64,000 nt of DNA. It comes from Bacteroides luti. Its GTDB lineage: Bacteria; Bacteroidota; Bacteroidia; Bacteroidales; Bacteroidaceae. The position numbers and the translations under genes were made by a program. A model generated the notes under the pieces. That model was not told the origin of the DNA, did no database searches, and saw only the letters and a program-made list of their open reading frames with translations. Of this stretch, positions 39,482 to 49,131 are shown piece after piece. Numbering within the stretch: the stretch's first letter is position 1; every line of letters begins with the position of its first letter. The stretch spans positions 248,001-312,000 of the forward strand of contig NZ_FQTV01000002.1 in NCBI RefSeq assembly GCF_900128905.1, read 5' to 3'.

Positions 39482-40939
39482 TTAATTAAAATCTGAATTA
39501 GAGATATTCGGCTGATCTCCTTCAATTACCTTTTTAACATCAGCTATTAATTGTTTCAATCCCGGGTTATCTTCAGCCAATTCGCTTGGAAGCTTAGCAA
39601 GAACACAATTCGGATCTTGTTCTACTGCTTTTGTGAAATATTTATTGAAATTCTCAATGTTGCACAATCCCCCATAAGCATAAGCCAAATTTAAATAGTT
39701 GTTTTCGTATTCCGGAGAGAAGAGCTCAACTTTGTGGAAGTATTTCAAAGCTAAATCAAATATCTTATTCTCAAGGTAGACAAGTCCTATTTCTGAAAAA
39801 GTTGTGGGATCATGAGGATCAAGCTTGATTGCTTCATCAAAACATTCCTGAGCTTTGTCGTTTTCTTTATTAATTAAATAAATGCGTCCTTTAGTTAGGT
39901 ATGGATCAAAGCATGATGGGTCATTTTGTATTGCTAAATCTGAATATTCGATAGCTTTATCAAGTTGCTTAAGTCCATTATAGCACAGTGAAATATGAGA
40001 GTATATATCTGATTTAGGTGGTGTAAATCCATTCTCTATATCTAGTACGCTATTAAAATTAATAATAGCTTTTTCATATTCCTTTAGGTTATAGTTACAT
40101 AGGCCTATGAAAAAGATGGTCATTCCCATTGAAGGTTCTATTTGATCGTATTTTTCATAATACTCACGTGATTTTTCGTAGTTCTTCAATTGATAATAAC
40201 CATGAGCTGTCATTAATATCGAGCCTGGATGATTTGTGTCAATAGCAAGAGCAAACTCGTAAGCTTCCAGTGATTTGTTATATTCTTCAATAGAATAGTA
40301 GAATCTACCCAACTCAAACCAGTTCAAAATTGAGTAGGGATCTTTATCGATCAACTGATTATATAAAGCTGCTCCTTTTTCTACTTGGTCGCATTTAGCA
40401 TAACACTCGGCTAAGGTGAATATGAAACTAAAGTTTTCCGGCTCTGAATTGTGTATTTTCTCATACCAGGGCAGTGCCTCTTCATCATAATCAGAATCGG
40501 TATACATATATGCTATGTCGAGCCAATTATCTAAGTCATTATTTTCTTCTTGACTAACCACTTCCTGTATAAGGATATTGGCCTCATCTATATTTTCTTC
40601 CAGTATAAAAAGTTTTGCCTTAAGTATTTTTACATCGCGGTCATAATTTTCGGGTATGGAATATGCTATTTCTTTAGCTTCTTCTAGTCTTTCAAGCTCG
40701 ATAAGGACATGTGCTTTGATAACAAGTACTTCTGTGTTTGCAGGATGAATGGAAAGAGCATAGTCAATAGCTTCAAAGGCGATGTCATAGTTCGCTACTG
40801 TTGCAAAGTATTCGGCAATATCGGCTAATTGGTCTGCATCAAAATAGTAGGTCTTATTACCTGCTCTCATTTCTTTATATCGGTCAATTGTTTGCCTAAA
40901 CTCGTCGTTTTCGTCAAAATTGGGGAAAAAGGTCCTCAT
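39482..40939 (-). CDS. Tetratricopeptide-repeat protein
   Basis: 485 residues made almost wholly of TPR units from about residue 35 to 455 (for example LNWFELGRFYYSIEEYNKSL, then EAYEFALAIDTNHP, and later FAEIGLVYLENKIFDLAL-like copies). No signal peptide, so a cytosolic scaffold is likely. The partner is unknown. It is next to glnS on the same strand (69 bp) but not obviously linked to it. Confidence 0.85.
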   Translation of the reverse strand: MRTFFPNFDENDEFRQTIDRYKEMRAGNKTYYFDADQLADIAEYFATVANYDIAFEAIDYALSIHPANTEVLVIKAHVLIELERLEEAKEIAYSIPENYDRDVKILKAKLFILEENIDEANILIQEVVSQEENNDLDNWLDIAYMYTDSDYDEEALPWYEKIHNSEPENFSFIFTLAECYAKCDQVEKGAALYNQLIDKDPYSILNWFELGRFYYSIEEYNKSLEAYEFALAIDTNHPGSILMTAHGYYQLKNYEKSREYYEKYDQIEPSMGMTIFFIGLCNYNLKEYEKAIINFNSVLDIENGFTPPKSDIYSHISLCYNGLKQLDKAIEYSDLAIQNDPSCFDPYLTKGRIYLINKENDKAQECFDEAIKLDPHDPTTFSEIGLVYLENKIFDLALKYFHKVELFSPEYENNYLNLAYAYGGLCNIENFNKYFTKAVEQDPNCVLAKLPSELAEDNPGLKQLIADVKKVIEGDQPNISNSDFN

Positions 40940-41008
40940 AATTTATATGTGCTGGGGTAAAAATAGTAAGTCCCATCAAAAAGAAGAGGGAACTTACTGT
41001 TCTTTGTT

Positions 41009-42709
41009 TTATTTGTTAATTTTACTCCAAGTGTCTTTTAAACTTACAGTGCGGTTAAATATCAATTTGTTCGGAGTAGAATCTTTATCTATATTGAAAT
41101 ATCCGATGCGTTGGAATTGCAAATAGTCTAAAGGTTTCATTTCTGCCAGGAATTTTTCTACGCGGCAGTTTGTTAAAACTTTAAGTGAATCTGGATTAAG
41201 AAGGTCACGGAAGTTGCCATCTTTCTCTTCTAATGCAGGATTCTCTACTTTAAATAAGCGATCGTAAAGACGGACTTCTGCAGGAATACTATGAGCTGCA
41301 CTTACCCAGTGAAGAGTACCTTTTACTTTACGGTTACTATCTGGCATTCCACTCTTAGTGTTCATGTCATATTCGCAATATACTTCTTCAATTTCGCCTT
41401 CTGCATTTTTCTTGCAGCCTGTACATTTTACGATATATGCGTTCTTCAGACGAACTTCCTGACCTGGAGTCATACGGAAATACTTTTTAGGTGCATCTTC
41501 CATGAAGTCTTCGCGCTCAATATAGAGTTCGCGGCTGAATTCTATAGTGTGAGAAGCTGAATTTGGATCTTCCGGATTATTGATTGCTTCCATTTCTTCC
41601 ACTAATCCTTCTGGATAGTTAGTGATAATACACTTCACAGGATTGATTACAGCAGACACACGTGTGGAACGTGCGTTAAGGTCTTCTCTAACTGCCGATT
41701 CAAGAAGTGAAACATCTATTATTCCGTCATATTTTGTATATCCAATCTTGTCGATAAATTTATGAATAGATTCAGGTGAATAGCCACGACGGCGATAACC
41801 GCAGATAGTTGGCATTCGTGGATCGTCCCATCCTGTAACCAATCCTTCTTTAACCAATGCAAGAAGCTTACGTTTGCTCATTACGGTATATGTAAGGTTC
41901 AAACGGTTGAACTCCATCTGACGTGGACTGTAGTTATCGTCTTTCTTCAATAAATCGATGTAATAGTTATATAAAGGACGATGAACTTCAAACTCTAGCG
42001 TACAGATTGAATGAGTTACTCCTTCAAAGTAATCTGATTGTCCATGAGCAAAATCGTACATAGGATATGCCTTCCAGGTTGTTCCTGTACGATGATGAGG
42101 ATGATTGATTATACGATACATTATCGGGTCACGAAAATGCATGTTTGAATTAGCCATGTCAATCTTAGCACGAAGAACCATTGCACCTTCGGGCACTTCT
42201 CCGGTATTCATCTTCTGGAAAAGTTCCAGGTTTTCCTCAATAGGACGGTCGCGGTACGGACTGTTTATTCCTGGCTGAGTAGGAGTGCCTTTTTGTTTTG
42301 CTATATCTTCAGCTGATTGTTCATCAATATAAGCTTTTCCTTCTTTGATAAGCTTTACGGCAAAATCCCATAACTGCTGGAAGTAATCAGAAGCATAATA
42401 TATATTTCCCCACTTGTAGCCTAACCATTCAATATCTTCTTTGATGGCATCTACATATTCCACATCCTCTTTTACGGGATTGGTATCATCGAAACGAAGA
42501 TTACAAACGCCATTATACTTTTGGGCAATACCAAAGTCCATGCAAATTGCTTTTGCATGACCAATGTGCAGGTAGCCATTAGGTTCTGGCGGGAAACGTG
42601 TTTGTATTCTTCCTCCGTTTTTACCTTCCTTTAAATCGTTTTCTACGGCGACTTCTATAAAGTTCAAACTTTTCTTTTCGCCTCCTTCTTCCGTTCTAAT
42701 ATCTGTCAT
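41009..42709 (-). CDS. glnS: Glutamine-tRNA ligase
   Basis: 566 residues, class I synthetase. HIGH motif in PPEPNGYLHIGHAK, KMSKS-type motif VMSKRKL, and RFDDTNP. It ends with the two-barrel anticodon-binding domain (HWVSAAHSIPAEVRLYDRLF). It charges tRNA-Gln directly. No signs of fusion or decay. Confidence 0.98.
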   Translation of the reverse strand: MTDIRTEEGGEKKSLNFIEVAVENDLKEGKNGGRIQTRFPPEPNGYLHIGHAKAICMDFGIAQKYNGVCNLRFDDTNPVKEDVEYVDAIKEDIEWLGYKWGNIYYASDYFQQLWDFAVKLIKEGKAYIDEQSAEDIAKQKGTPTQPGINSPYRDRPIEENLELFQKMNTGEVPEGAMVLRAKIDMANSNMHFRDPIMYRIINHPHHRTGTTWKAYPMYDFAHGQSDYFEGVTHSICTLEFEVHRPLYNYYIDLLKKDDNYSPRQMEFNRLNLTYTVMSKRKLLALVKEGLVTGWDDPRMPTICGYRRRGYSPESIHKFIDKIGYTKYDGIIDVSLLESAVREDLNARSTRVSAVINPVKCIITNYPEGLVEEMEAINNPEDPNSASHTIEFSRELYIEREDFMEDAPKKYFRMTPGQEVRLKNAYIVKCTGCKKNAEGEIEEVYCEYDMNTKSGMPDSNRKVKGTLHWVSAAHSIPAEVRLYDRLFKVENPALEEKDGNFRDLLNPDSLKVLTNCRVEKFLAEMKPLDYLQFQRIGYFNIDKDSTPNKLIFNRTVSLKDTWSKINK

Positions 42710-42762
42710 AGTGATACGTTGTTACACAGTTAAGGCTGCAAAAATAGTCATTCTTTTTTATT

Positions 42763-43005
42763 TTACATTAATCTGACTGGAATATATCCACTCTTTTTTA
42801 TGAGATTTTGGCCTTCCGGAGATAAAACGTACTGAATAAATTGAGAAACCTTGTTTTTTTCTTTGCTATTATAATAATAAAATAGCTGTCTTATAACAGG
42901 ATAAGTCTTTTTTGCAGCATTAGCCATATTAGGAGCTACATAATTCTTTCCGATAACAATGTAATCTAATCTTAATATTAACGGATTTATTGAAGATAAG
43001 TTTAT
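42763..43005 (-). pseudogene. Decayed pstS (phosphate-binding protein) C-terminal remnant
   Basis: An open stretch of about 80 codons ending in a stop at 42763 but with no start and a stop just upstream. It reads NYVAPNMANAAKKTYPVIRQ, then FYYYNSKEKNKVSQFIQYVL and SPEGQNLIKKSGYIPVRL. This is the C-terminal lobe of PstS-type phosphate-binding proteins. It lies head-to-head with pstC, on the opposite strand. Confidence 0.75.
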
Positions 43006-43009
43006 TTAA

Positions 43010-43097
43010 AGGTTTACACTATATTTATTTTAGGTGTAGACCTTATTATATTTAAACCTAGATTATATTTATTTAAGCTGTACTACTTAATTTTATT
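43010..43097. repeat. Array D: four 22-bp tandem units, AGGTGTASACCT core class
   Basis: Units start at 43010, 43032, 43054 and 43076. Cores are AGGTTTACACTA, AGGTGTAGACCT, AAACCTAGATTA and AGCTGTACTACT. Spacers are pure A/T. Units 1 and 2 can pair over 10 bp with one G-U. It begins 5 bp from the pstS remnant and ends 158 bp before pstC. Confidence 0.8.
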
Positions 43098-43255
43098 GAT
43101 AAATGAATAACTATCTTAGTATTCTAAACATTCTTACTTAATTGTTGTTTTGAATTTTGTAACCTAAATGTAACACGATTGAAACAATTCCTTCAAATCA
43201 TAGTCACAAGTTCTTAATATCTGTTTCGTTTCTTTGCATCAGAAAAATATACGAT

Positions 43256-44440
43256 ATGAAAAAATTTTTTGAACGAATTATTGAAGGCATACTTACTTGC
43301 AGCGGTTTTGTGACAAGTATTACAATTCTGCTCATTATTGTTTTTCTTTTCAGCGAAGCGTTCGGACTCTTTGGTAGTAAGGCGATAGAAGATGGTTATG
43401 TGCTTGCACTTAACAAACAAAACAAGGTAACAGACATAACTCCGGCTGAAATCAAAAAAGTGTTTGACGGAGAAATAACCAACTGGTCACAGTTAGGAGG
43501 AGATGATACTCCAATAACAGTTTTTCGGTTAGAGAATCTTACTGATTATTACTCGGAAGAAGAATTAGGACCGGAATATGCATATGCAGGTGCTAAGATT
43601 GCCGAGCTAATTAATAAGAATCCGGGTATGATTGGTTTTATTCCAAATACTTATATTGATAAAACCTTTCAAGGGCATTTAATTAAGGATAAAACAATTT
43701 CAATGAAAGATGTTCTGACTGGTACAGAATGGTTTCCAACTGCTACACCGGCACCTCTTTTTGGTATACTTCCTTTGATAACCGGTACACTTTGGGTAAG
43801 CTTCTTTGCTATATTGTTTGCTCTTCCTTTCGGGCTATCTGTTTCAATCTATATGAGCGAAGTTTCCAATCACAAAGTGAGAGATGTTCTTAAGCCCGTA
43901 ATTGAGTTACTAAGTGGAATTCCATCGGTTGTCTACGGTTTCTTCGGACTTATTGTTATCGTTCCACTTATTCAGAAAGTATTTCATCTGCCAGTAGGTG
44001 AATCCGGACTTGCCGGTAGTATCGTTCTTGCAATAATGGCATTACCTACGATTATCACAGTAAGTGAAGATGCAATGAGAAACTGTCCTCGTTCAATGAG
44101 GGAAGCTAGTCTGGCGCTCGGAGCATCTAAATGGCAGACTATTTATAAGGTTGTTATTCCATATTCAATATCAGGAATAACATCGGGAGTTGTGCTTGGT
44201 ATTGGTCGTGCAATAGGAGAGACGATGGCAGTTTTAATGGTAACAGGTAATGCAGCAGTTATTCCTCACACAATACTTGAACCACTTCGAACAATTCCTG
44301 CAACCATTGCAGCCGAACTTGGTGAAGCGCCAGCAGGTGGTGCTCATTATCAGGCCCTATTCTTATTAGGCGTTGTGTTGTTCTTTATCACACTTATAAT
44401 AAACTTCAGTGTAGAATATATTAGTAGCAGACAGAAATAA
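43256..44440 (+). CDS. pstC: Phosphate ABC transporter permease PstC with PstS-like insert
   Basis: 394 residues, about 80 longer than usual PstC. After the first membrane helix (17-38) there is an inserted segment (42-150) that is not membrane-like and reads like part of a phosphate-binding protein: ITPAEIKKVFDGEITNWSQL at 61-80, then GGDDTPITVF and KNPGMIGFIPNTYI. The normal permease core follows, with the EAA loop SMREASLALGASKWQT. It forms the phosphate channel with PstA in the inner membrane. Its stop overlaps the pstA ATG by one base. Confidence 0.93.
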   Translation: MKKFFERIIEGILTCSGFVTSITILLIIVFLFSEAFGLFGSKAIEDGYVLALNKQNKVTDITPAEIKKVFDGEITNWSQLGGDDTPITVFRLENLTDYYSEEELGPEYAYAGAKIAELINKNPGMIGFIPNTYIDKTFQGHLIKDKTISMKDVLTGTEWFPTATPAPLFGILPLITGTLWVSFFAILFALPFGLSVSIYMSEVSNHKVRDVLKPVIELLSGIPSVVYGFFGLIVIVPLIQKVFHLPVGESGLAGSIVLAIMALPTIITVSEDAMRNCPRSMREASLALGASKWQTIYKVVIPYSISGITSGVVLGIGRAIGETMAVLMVTGNAAVIPHTILEPLRTIPATIAAELGEAPAGGAHYQALFLLGVVLFFITLIINFSVEYISSRQK

Positions 44441-45327
44441 TGGAAAAGAATAAATTCCCACAATCATACGATAAGCGCAAACGTCGCTCTCAGAAAATAG
44501 CTTTCGGCATTTTCTCATTATTTAGTTTCAGTATTGTAATCATACTGTTTTCAATCCTTGGTTTTATCATCTATAAAGGTATAGGTGTTATCAACTGGAA
44601 TTTCATTACAACCGAACCGACCGATGGTATGACTGCCGGAGGTATATGGCCAGCCATCGTTGGTACATTCTATCTGATGCTTGGTAGTGCTATATTTGCC
44701 TTTCCTGTTGGGATTATGAGTGGTATATATATGAATGAATATGCTCCGAATGGAAAAATCGTAAAGTTTATCAGAGTAATGACAAACAACCTTAGCGGTA
44801 TCCCTTCTATTGTATTCGGACTTTTTGGTATGACGCTTTTTGTAAATTACCTGGGCTTTGGCGATAGTATTTTGGCAGGTTCACTAACTTTAGGTTTACT
44901 TTGTGTTCCTTTGGTAATAAGAACTACCGAAGAAGCATTAAAAGCAATACCAAATACCTTCCGCGAAGGAAGTCGTGCGCTGGGAGCAACAAAATTGCAG
45001 ACCATCAGCCGGGTTATCCTTCCAATAGCCACACCTAATATCATCACAGGTTTAATCCTGGCATTAGGACGTGTTTCTGGTGAAACAGCTCCAATCCTTT
45101 TCACTTGTGCGGCATATTTCCTTCCAAAGATTCCAACTAGTATATTCGACCAGTGTATGGCTTTGCCTTATCACCTTTATGTAATATCTACAAGTGGAAC
45201 AGATATGGAAGCTCAACTTCCAATAGCTTACGGTACAGCACTGGTGTTAATCATAATAATCCTGGTAGTAAACTTGCTTGCCAATGCTTTGAGAAAGTAT
45301 TTTTCCAAAAAAGTAAAAATGAACTAA
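44440..45327 (+). CDS. pstA: Phosphate ABC transporter permease PstA
   Basis: 295 residues, about six membrane helices. Conserved EAA-loop [15 protein letters not shown] and the segment [14 protein letters not shown]. It partners with PstC. Overlaps pstC by one base (TAATG) and is 11 bp from pstB. Confidence 0.96.
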   Translation: MEKNKFPQSYDKRKRRSQKIAFGIFSLFSFSIVIILFSILGFIIYKGIGVINWNFITTEPTDGMTAGGIWPAIVGTFYLMLGSAIFAFPVGIMSGIYMNEYAPNGKIVKFIRVMTNNLSGIPSIVFGLFGMTLFVNYLGFGDSILAGSLTLGLLCVPLVIRTTEEALKAIPNTFREGSRALGATKLQTISRVILPIATPNIITGLILALGRVSGETAPILFTCAAYFLPKIPTSIFDQCMALPYHLYVISTSGTDMEAQLPIAYGTALVLIIIILVVNLLANALRKYFSKKVKMN

Positions 45328-45338
45328 AACGAAATAGA

Positions 45339-46091
45339 ATGAATAAAATTGATGTTAAGGACGTAAACTTCTACTATGGCAATTTTCAAGCCTTGAAGGG
45401 GATTAACATGCAGATACAGGAAAAATCTGTGGTAGCCTTCATCGGACCATCAGGTTGTGGTAAGTCTACATTTCTTCGCCTTTTTAATCGAATGAATGAT
45501 TTGATTCCTGATACTCGCATGGAAGGTCAAATATTAATTGATAATGAAGATATTTATGCAAAAGGAGTACCCGTTGACGAATTGAGAAAACGAGTTGGAA
45601 TGGTATTCCAACGCCCTAATCCTTTCCCGAAAAGTATTTTTGAAAATGTAGCTTACGGACTCCGTGTTAACGGTATAAAGGATAATGAATTCATTCGTCA
45701 TCGTGTAGAAGAAACATTGAAAGGTGCTGCGCTTTGGGATGAAGTAAAAGATAAACTGAAAGAATCTGCATTTGCTCTCTCGGGAGGTCAGCAACAAAGA
45801 CTTTGTATTGCTCGTGCAATGGCTGTATCTCCTTCCGTTCTTTTAATGGATGAACCAGCTTCTGCTCTCGATCCTATTTCCACAGCCAAAGTTGAGGAAC
45901 TTATTCATGAATTAAAGAAAGACTATACAATTGTTATTGTTACTCACAACATGCAACAAGCTGCTCGTGTAAGCGATAAAACTGCTTATTTCTATTTGGG
46001 TGAAATGATAGAATTTGATAATACTAAAAAGATATTTACCAATCCTTCTCAGATATCCACTCAGAATTATATTACGGGACGTTTTGGATAG
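45339..46091 (+). CDS. pstB: Phosphate ABC transporter ATP-binding protein PstB
   Basis: 250 residues from the ATG at 45339; a longer frame overlapping pstA is not family-like. Walker [10 protein letters not shown], signature [16 protein letters not shown], Walker [13 protein letters not shown] and the H-loop THNMQQA. It powers phosphate import. Confidence 0.97.
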   Translation: MNKIDVKDVNFYYGNFQALKGINMQIQEKSVVAFIGPSGCGKSTFLRLFNRMNDLIPDTRMEGQILIDNEDIYAKGVPVDELRKRVGMVFQRPNPFPKSIFENVAYGLRVNGIKDNEFIRHRVEETLKGAALWDEVKDKLKESAFALSGGQQQRLCIARAMAVSPSVLLMDEPASALDPISTAKVEELIHELKKDYTIVIVTHNMQQAARVSDKTAYFYLGEMIEFDNTKKIFTNPSQISTQNYITGRFG

Positions 46092-46135
46092 TGTTTTTTA
46101 TTTTTATATTTGTAATCTTATAAAAGAATAGCGAT

Positions 46136-46834
46136 ATGGTAAAGTTTATAGAATCAGAGCTAGTTCAACTGAAAAAGGAAGTGGACGAAATGTGGACATT
46201 GGTTTATAATCAGTTGGATAGAGCATCGGAGGCTGTGCTTACTCTTAATAAGGAAATGGCGCAGCAGGTTATCGTTAGAGAAAAACGTGTAAACGCTTTT
46301 GAGCTTAAAATAGATAGTGATGTAGAGGATATTATAGCCCTTTACAATCCGGTTGCTGTAGATCTTCGTTTTGTTCTTGCTATGTTGAAGATTAACACAG
46401 ACCTGGAACGTTTGGGCGATTTTGCGGAAGGTCTTGCTCGCTTCGTAGTGAAATGTGAAGAACCAGCTTTAGATCCGGATCTTCTAAAGAATATTCGTTT
46501 GGAAGAGATGTTTACTCAAGTGCTTTCTATGCTTGAAACAGCAAAAAAAGCATTAAATGAAGAAAGTCTTGAATTGGCAACATCGGTTTTTGCGAAGGAT
46601 AATCTGATTGATGAGATCAATGGAGAGGTTACTAAAAAACTAGTTGATTATATTGGTAAGAATCCCGAGAGTCTTTCTTTATGCCTTAATTTGATAAGTG
46701 TGTTCCGTAAACTTGAACGTTCTGGAGACCACATAAATAATCTAGCTGAGGAAATCGTATTTTATATTGATGCGAAAGTTCTAAAACATCAGGGTAAGAC
46801 TGATGAAAGTTATCCTCAGAATAATAATAAGTAG
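46136..46834 (+). CDS. phoU: Phosphate transport regulator PhoU
   Basis: 232 residues in two PhoU three-helix repeats, with metal-binding motifs near AVDLRFVLAMLKINTDLERLGD (positions about 75-96) and a second SVFRKLERSGDHINNLAEE. It signals phosphate status from Pst to a sensor kinase and limits uptake. Last gene of the pst operon; no phoBR genes or obvious Pho box seen nearby. Confidence 0.95.
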   Translation: MVKFIESELVQLKKEVDEMWTLVYNQLDRASEAVLTLNKEMAQQVIVREKRVNAFELKIDSDVEDIIALYNPVAVDLRFVLAMLKINTDLERLGDFAEGLARFVVKCEEPALDPDLLKNIRLEEMFTQVLSMLETAKKALNEESLELATSVFAKDNLIDEINGEVTKKLVDYIGKNPESLSLCLNLISVFRKLERSGDHINNLAEEIVFYIDAKVLKHQGKTDESYPQNNNK

Positions 46835-46999
46835 AAAGAAATTTGGTATTAGTTGGGTAATTGAAAAGTTAAAATGCAAAAACATGTTTTATGACATATA
46901 AATTTGTTTGTGTAGTATTAAAATATCTTGCATATTTGCAACCGTTATCCTGAAAACAATCTTTTTACCTTAAAAAAAACTAATACCTATTGAAAACTG
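46835..46999. other. Intergenic, possible small RNA start
   Basis: No gene. It has an imperfect -7 box (CAtaTTTG near 46934-46941) and TTGCATATTTGCAA repeat, about 60 bp before the hairpin at 47000. A short independent transcript is possible. Confidence 0.25.
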
Positions 47000-47032
47000 A
47001 AAAGCGGAACTTTGTGAAAAGTTCCGCTTTTT
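47000..47032 (+). terminator. Terminator downstream of phoU
   Basis: Stem AAGCGGAACTTT/AAAGTTCCGCTT with a short loop, then T's, 166 bp after the phoU stop. Confidence 0.8.
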
Positions 47033-47191
47033 GATTTATATAAAGATCTCTATTCAATAGGGTGATTATTTGTTTCTAATGATTTTATTTGTTGAATCTG
47101 TTTTGTGAAGTATTAACTGTTATAATCGAATTATTGTTTACAGTCGATATTTTTCACGATAAATTGTTCCCAATAAAGAATGTGACCAAAA

Positions 47192-47242
47192 ATAAAACGG
47201 GAAACTAAAAAGAATTATTCTTTCTGGTTTCCCGTTTTATTA
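47192..47242 (-). terminator. Terminator after the propeller lipoprotein gene
   Basis: Perfect 15-bp stem AATAAAACGGGAAAC/GTTTCCCGTTTTATT with a 21-base loop, 14 bp past the stop at 47256. Confidence 0.85.
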
Positions 47243-47255
47243 AAATATTTTATAA

Positions 47256-48155
47256 TTAGTATACTAACACCTTACTGTTTGGCAAATCTGGAATATAAAG
47301 TTTTCCTTTATGTATTGAGAAATCTGCCGGTCCGGTTAATTGTATAGGAAGAATAAGGTTCTCCACTTTCTTATCTTTAATATTAATCTTTCCTACATTT
47401 CCATTTACCCACGTTGAGAAATATAAGTACTTGCCATCTTCTGATAGTGCTAAGCCATCATATTGACTCATACGGTTCAAAAATACTTCAGTAATGGGGT
47501 TTTCTAAATTTCTGATAGAATAAATAACATTTGGAGCAGATGTATTTCCATCAACAGGATATGAAGCTACATATATTATACTATCAGTCGCAATAATACC
47601 GTTTGCTCCGGGAATATTTGCAAATAGTTTAGGCGTTTGTTCTTTGACATTTTCAGGAGAAGAAACATCCAGTTTGTAAATGTTACCCGTATTTGTAACA
47701 GTTGCATAAAGGTTCTTTCCATTTACGGCAAGATCATTTACATAAGAATCTTTAGTTGGAAGCTTAATTTTCTGACTTTTGCTCACGTCACTCAAATTAA
47801 AAACTACTATAGAGTTAACGTCTGCAACGAACAGATAATTATCTACCACACACATTCCTTTGGGCGCATTTAATCTTCCATCTGCAGGGATTAACACTGA
47901 TGGCTTACCTGAGTTGAATTCCATAATATATCCTTTGCCGGCAGTATTAAGCGGATTTATAGTATCGCCGCCAAAATTGCTGATATATAATGATTCTCCA
48001 TTCCAACAAGTTGCTTCGCAAAAACGAAGACTATCGGAAATTACTGTTGCAGAGTCCTTCAAAGGTATTACCTGAACGTCTGCTTTCTTAGCCTCTTTGC
48101 ATGATATGATAGTCATGGCTGCTAATAACACGCTTCCAATTATCCTTTTATTCAT
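47256..48155 (-). CDS. Beta-propeller lipoprotein (SMP-30/NHL-like)
   Basis: 299 residues. Lipobox TIISC (Cys19) after a short signal. The body holds about six repeats of short strands such as GYIMEFNSGKPSVL, VNDLAVNGKNLYATV, DGLALSEDGKYLYFSTW and GPADFSIHKGKLYIPD, the pattern of SMP-30/NHL propellers. A sugar-lactonase function is possible but metal ligands are not clear, so the substrate is unknown. It is divergent from the acyltransferase-like gene at 48319. Confidence 0.8.
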   Translation of the reverse strand: MNKRIIGSVLLAAMTIISCKEAKKADVQVIPLKDSATVISDSLRFCEATCWNGESLYISNFGGDTINPLNTAGKGYIMEFNSGKPSVLIPADGRLNAPKGMCVVDNYLFVADVNSIVVFNLSDVSKSQKIKLPTKDSYVNDLAVNGKNLYATVTNTGNIYKLDVSSPENVKEQTPKLFANIPGANGIIATDSIIYVASYPVDGNTSAPNVIYSIRNLENPITEVFLNRMSQYDGLALSEDGKYLYFSTWVNGNVGKINIKDKKVENLILPIQLTGPADFSIHKGKLYIPDLPNSKVLVY

Positions 48156-48181
48156 ATTGTAGTTTTTATTTTGTTTGTTGA

Positions 48182-48238
48182 CAAAGATAAATATTATAAC
48201 GAATAGTAAATCATTTTATTTAAAATAAATTATCTTTG
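48182..48238. promoter_or_regulatory. Divergent -7 boxes
   Basis: TAtcTTTG on the minus strand at 48182-48189 for the lipoprotein gene, and TAtcTTTG on the plus strand at 48231-48238 for the gene at 48319. Confidence 0.55.
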
Positions 48239-48318
48239 CTGCCTTTTTTGTCACAGGATATTACTTAATAATATTCTGCTGTATAAGTAATAATGAAATT
48301 AATCCTAACTAATTGAAA

Positions 48319-49131
48319 ATGAAAAACGAAGATTACGTGTATTATAAAAAAGGTGTTATTTATAGTAAAGCTCCACATAAAGAAAAACAATTAACAGAGG
48401 AGATGCGTCTGGAATTAATAAACAAAAATAAAGTTTGGTTTATCAGAAATACCTATGATTTTGATTCTTCAGAGCCTACATCTTTCTGGTTTATTATTAA
48501 AGACAAATTCTACGGAATGGAAGAATTAAAAACAAGAACGCGAAATAAAGTTCGTCATGCTTTTAAGTTCTTTGAAATAAGACCAATTACTATAGATTTT
48601 ATGCGTGAACAAGGATATGAGGTGTACAAAGATTCTTTTGACCGATATTCCAACACTACAGATGTTGTAGCTTCACGTTCTTCGTTTATTGCTGATTTAG
48701 ATAAGTTTAAAGAAGGTCGTGAATTTTGGGGAGTAATAGATAAAATAAATGGTACATTAGTGGCTTATGCTGAAAATCATTGTAAAGAGGATATGTGCGA
48801 ATATTTTATGCTTAAGTCGAGAACAAAATATTTATCCGGTGGATATTACCCATTTTATGGCTTATTTTACAAGATGAATGAGCATTATTTAGGCACTGGG
48901 AATAAACGTTATGTCTCGGTTGGAGCACGTTCTGCAACCGAACATAGTAGCATTCAACCTTTTCTTCTCTCAAAGTTTTGCTTTCGTAAAGCCTATGCAA
49001 AGCTTACTTTAACTTATTCTCCTTTGTTAAAGTATACAATAAAAACTCTTTTCCCAGTAAGATCCTATATTCCTTCATTGAGATTACAGGCAATGCTTCG
49101 TCTTGAAGCAATGGCAAGAGGCGCTATTTGA
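48319..49131 (+). CDS. Uncharacterised protein, GNAT/FemAB-like
   Basis: 270 residues from the ATG at 48319 (a TTG two codons earlier is less likely). Not firmly recognised. The order of charged helices and strands (FWFIIKDKFYGMEEL, RTRNKVRHAFKFFEI, REFWGVIDKINGTLVAYAEN) and the central SGGYYPFYGLFYKMNEHYL resemble an acyl-transfer GNAT or FemAB fold. No membrane segment or signal. Its last 8 bp overlap the end of the convergent glycosyltransferase gene, which suggests a cell-surface polysaccharide link but does not prove it. Confidence 0.55.
   Translation: MKNEDYVYYKKGVIYSKAPHKEKQLTEEMRLELINKNKVWFIRNTYDFDSSEPTSFWFIIKDKFYGMEELKTRTRNKVRHAFKFFEIRPITIDFMREQGYEVYKDSFDRYSNTTDVVASRSSFIADLDKFKEGREFWGVIDKINGTLVAYAENHCKEDMCEYFMLKSRTKYLSGGYYPFYGLFYKMNEHYLGTGNKRYVSVGARSATEHSSIQPFLLSKFCFRKAYAKLTLTYSPLLKYTIKTLFPVRSYIPSLRLQAMLRLEAMARGAI

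Noticed and set aside
45153-45338. Longer start for pstB inside pstA
   Set aside because: The added residues are a frame shadow of pstA; the family begins at [11 protein letters not shown].
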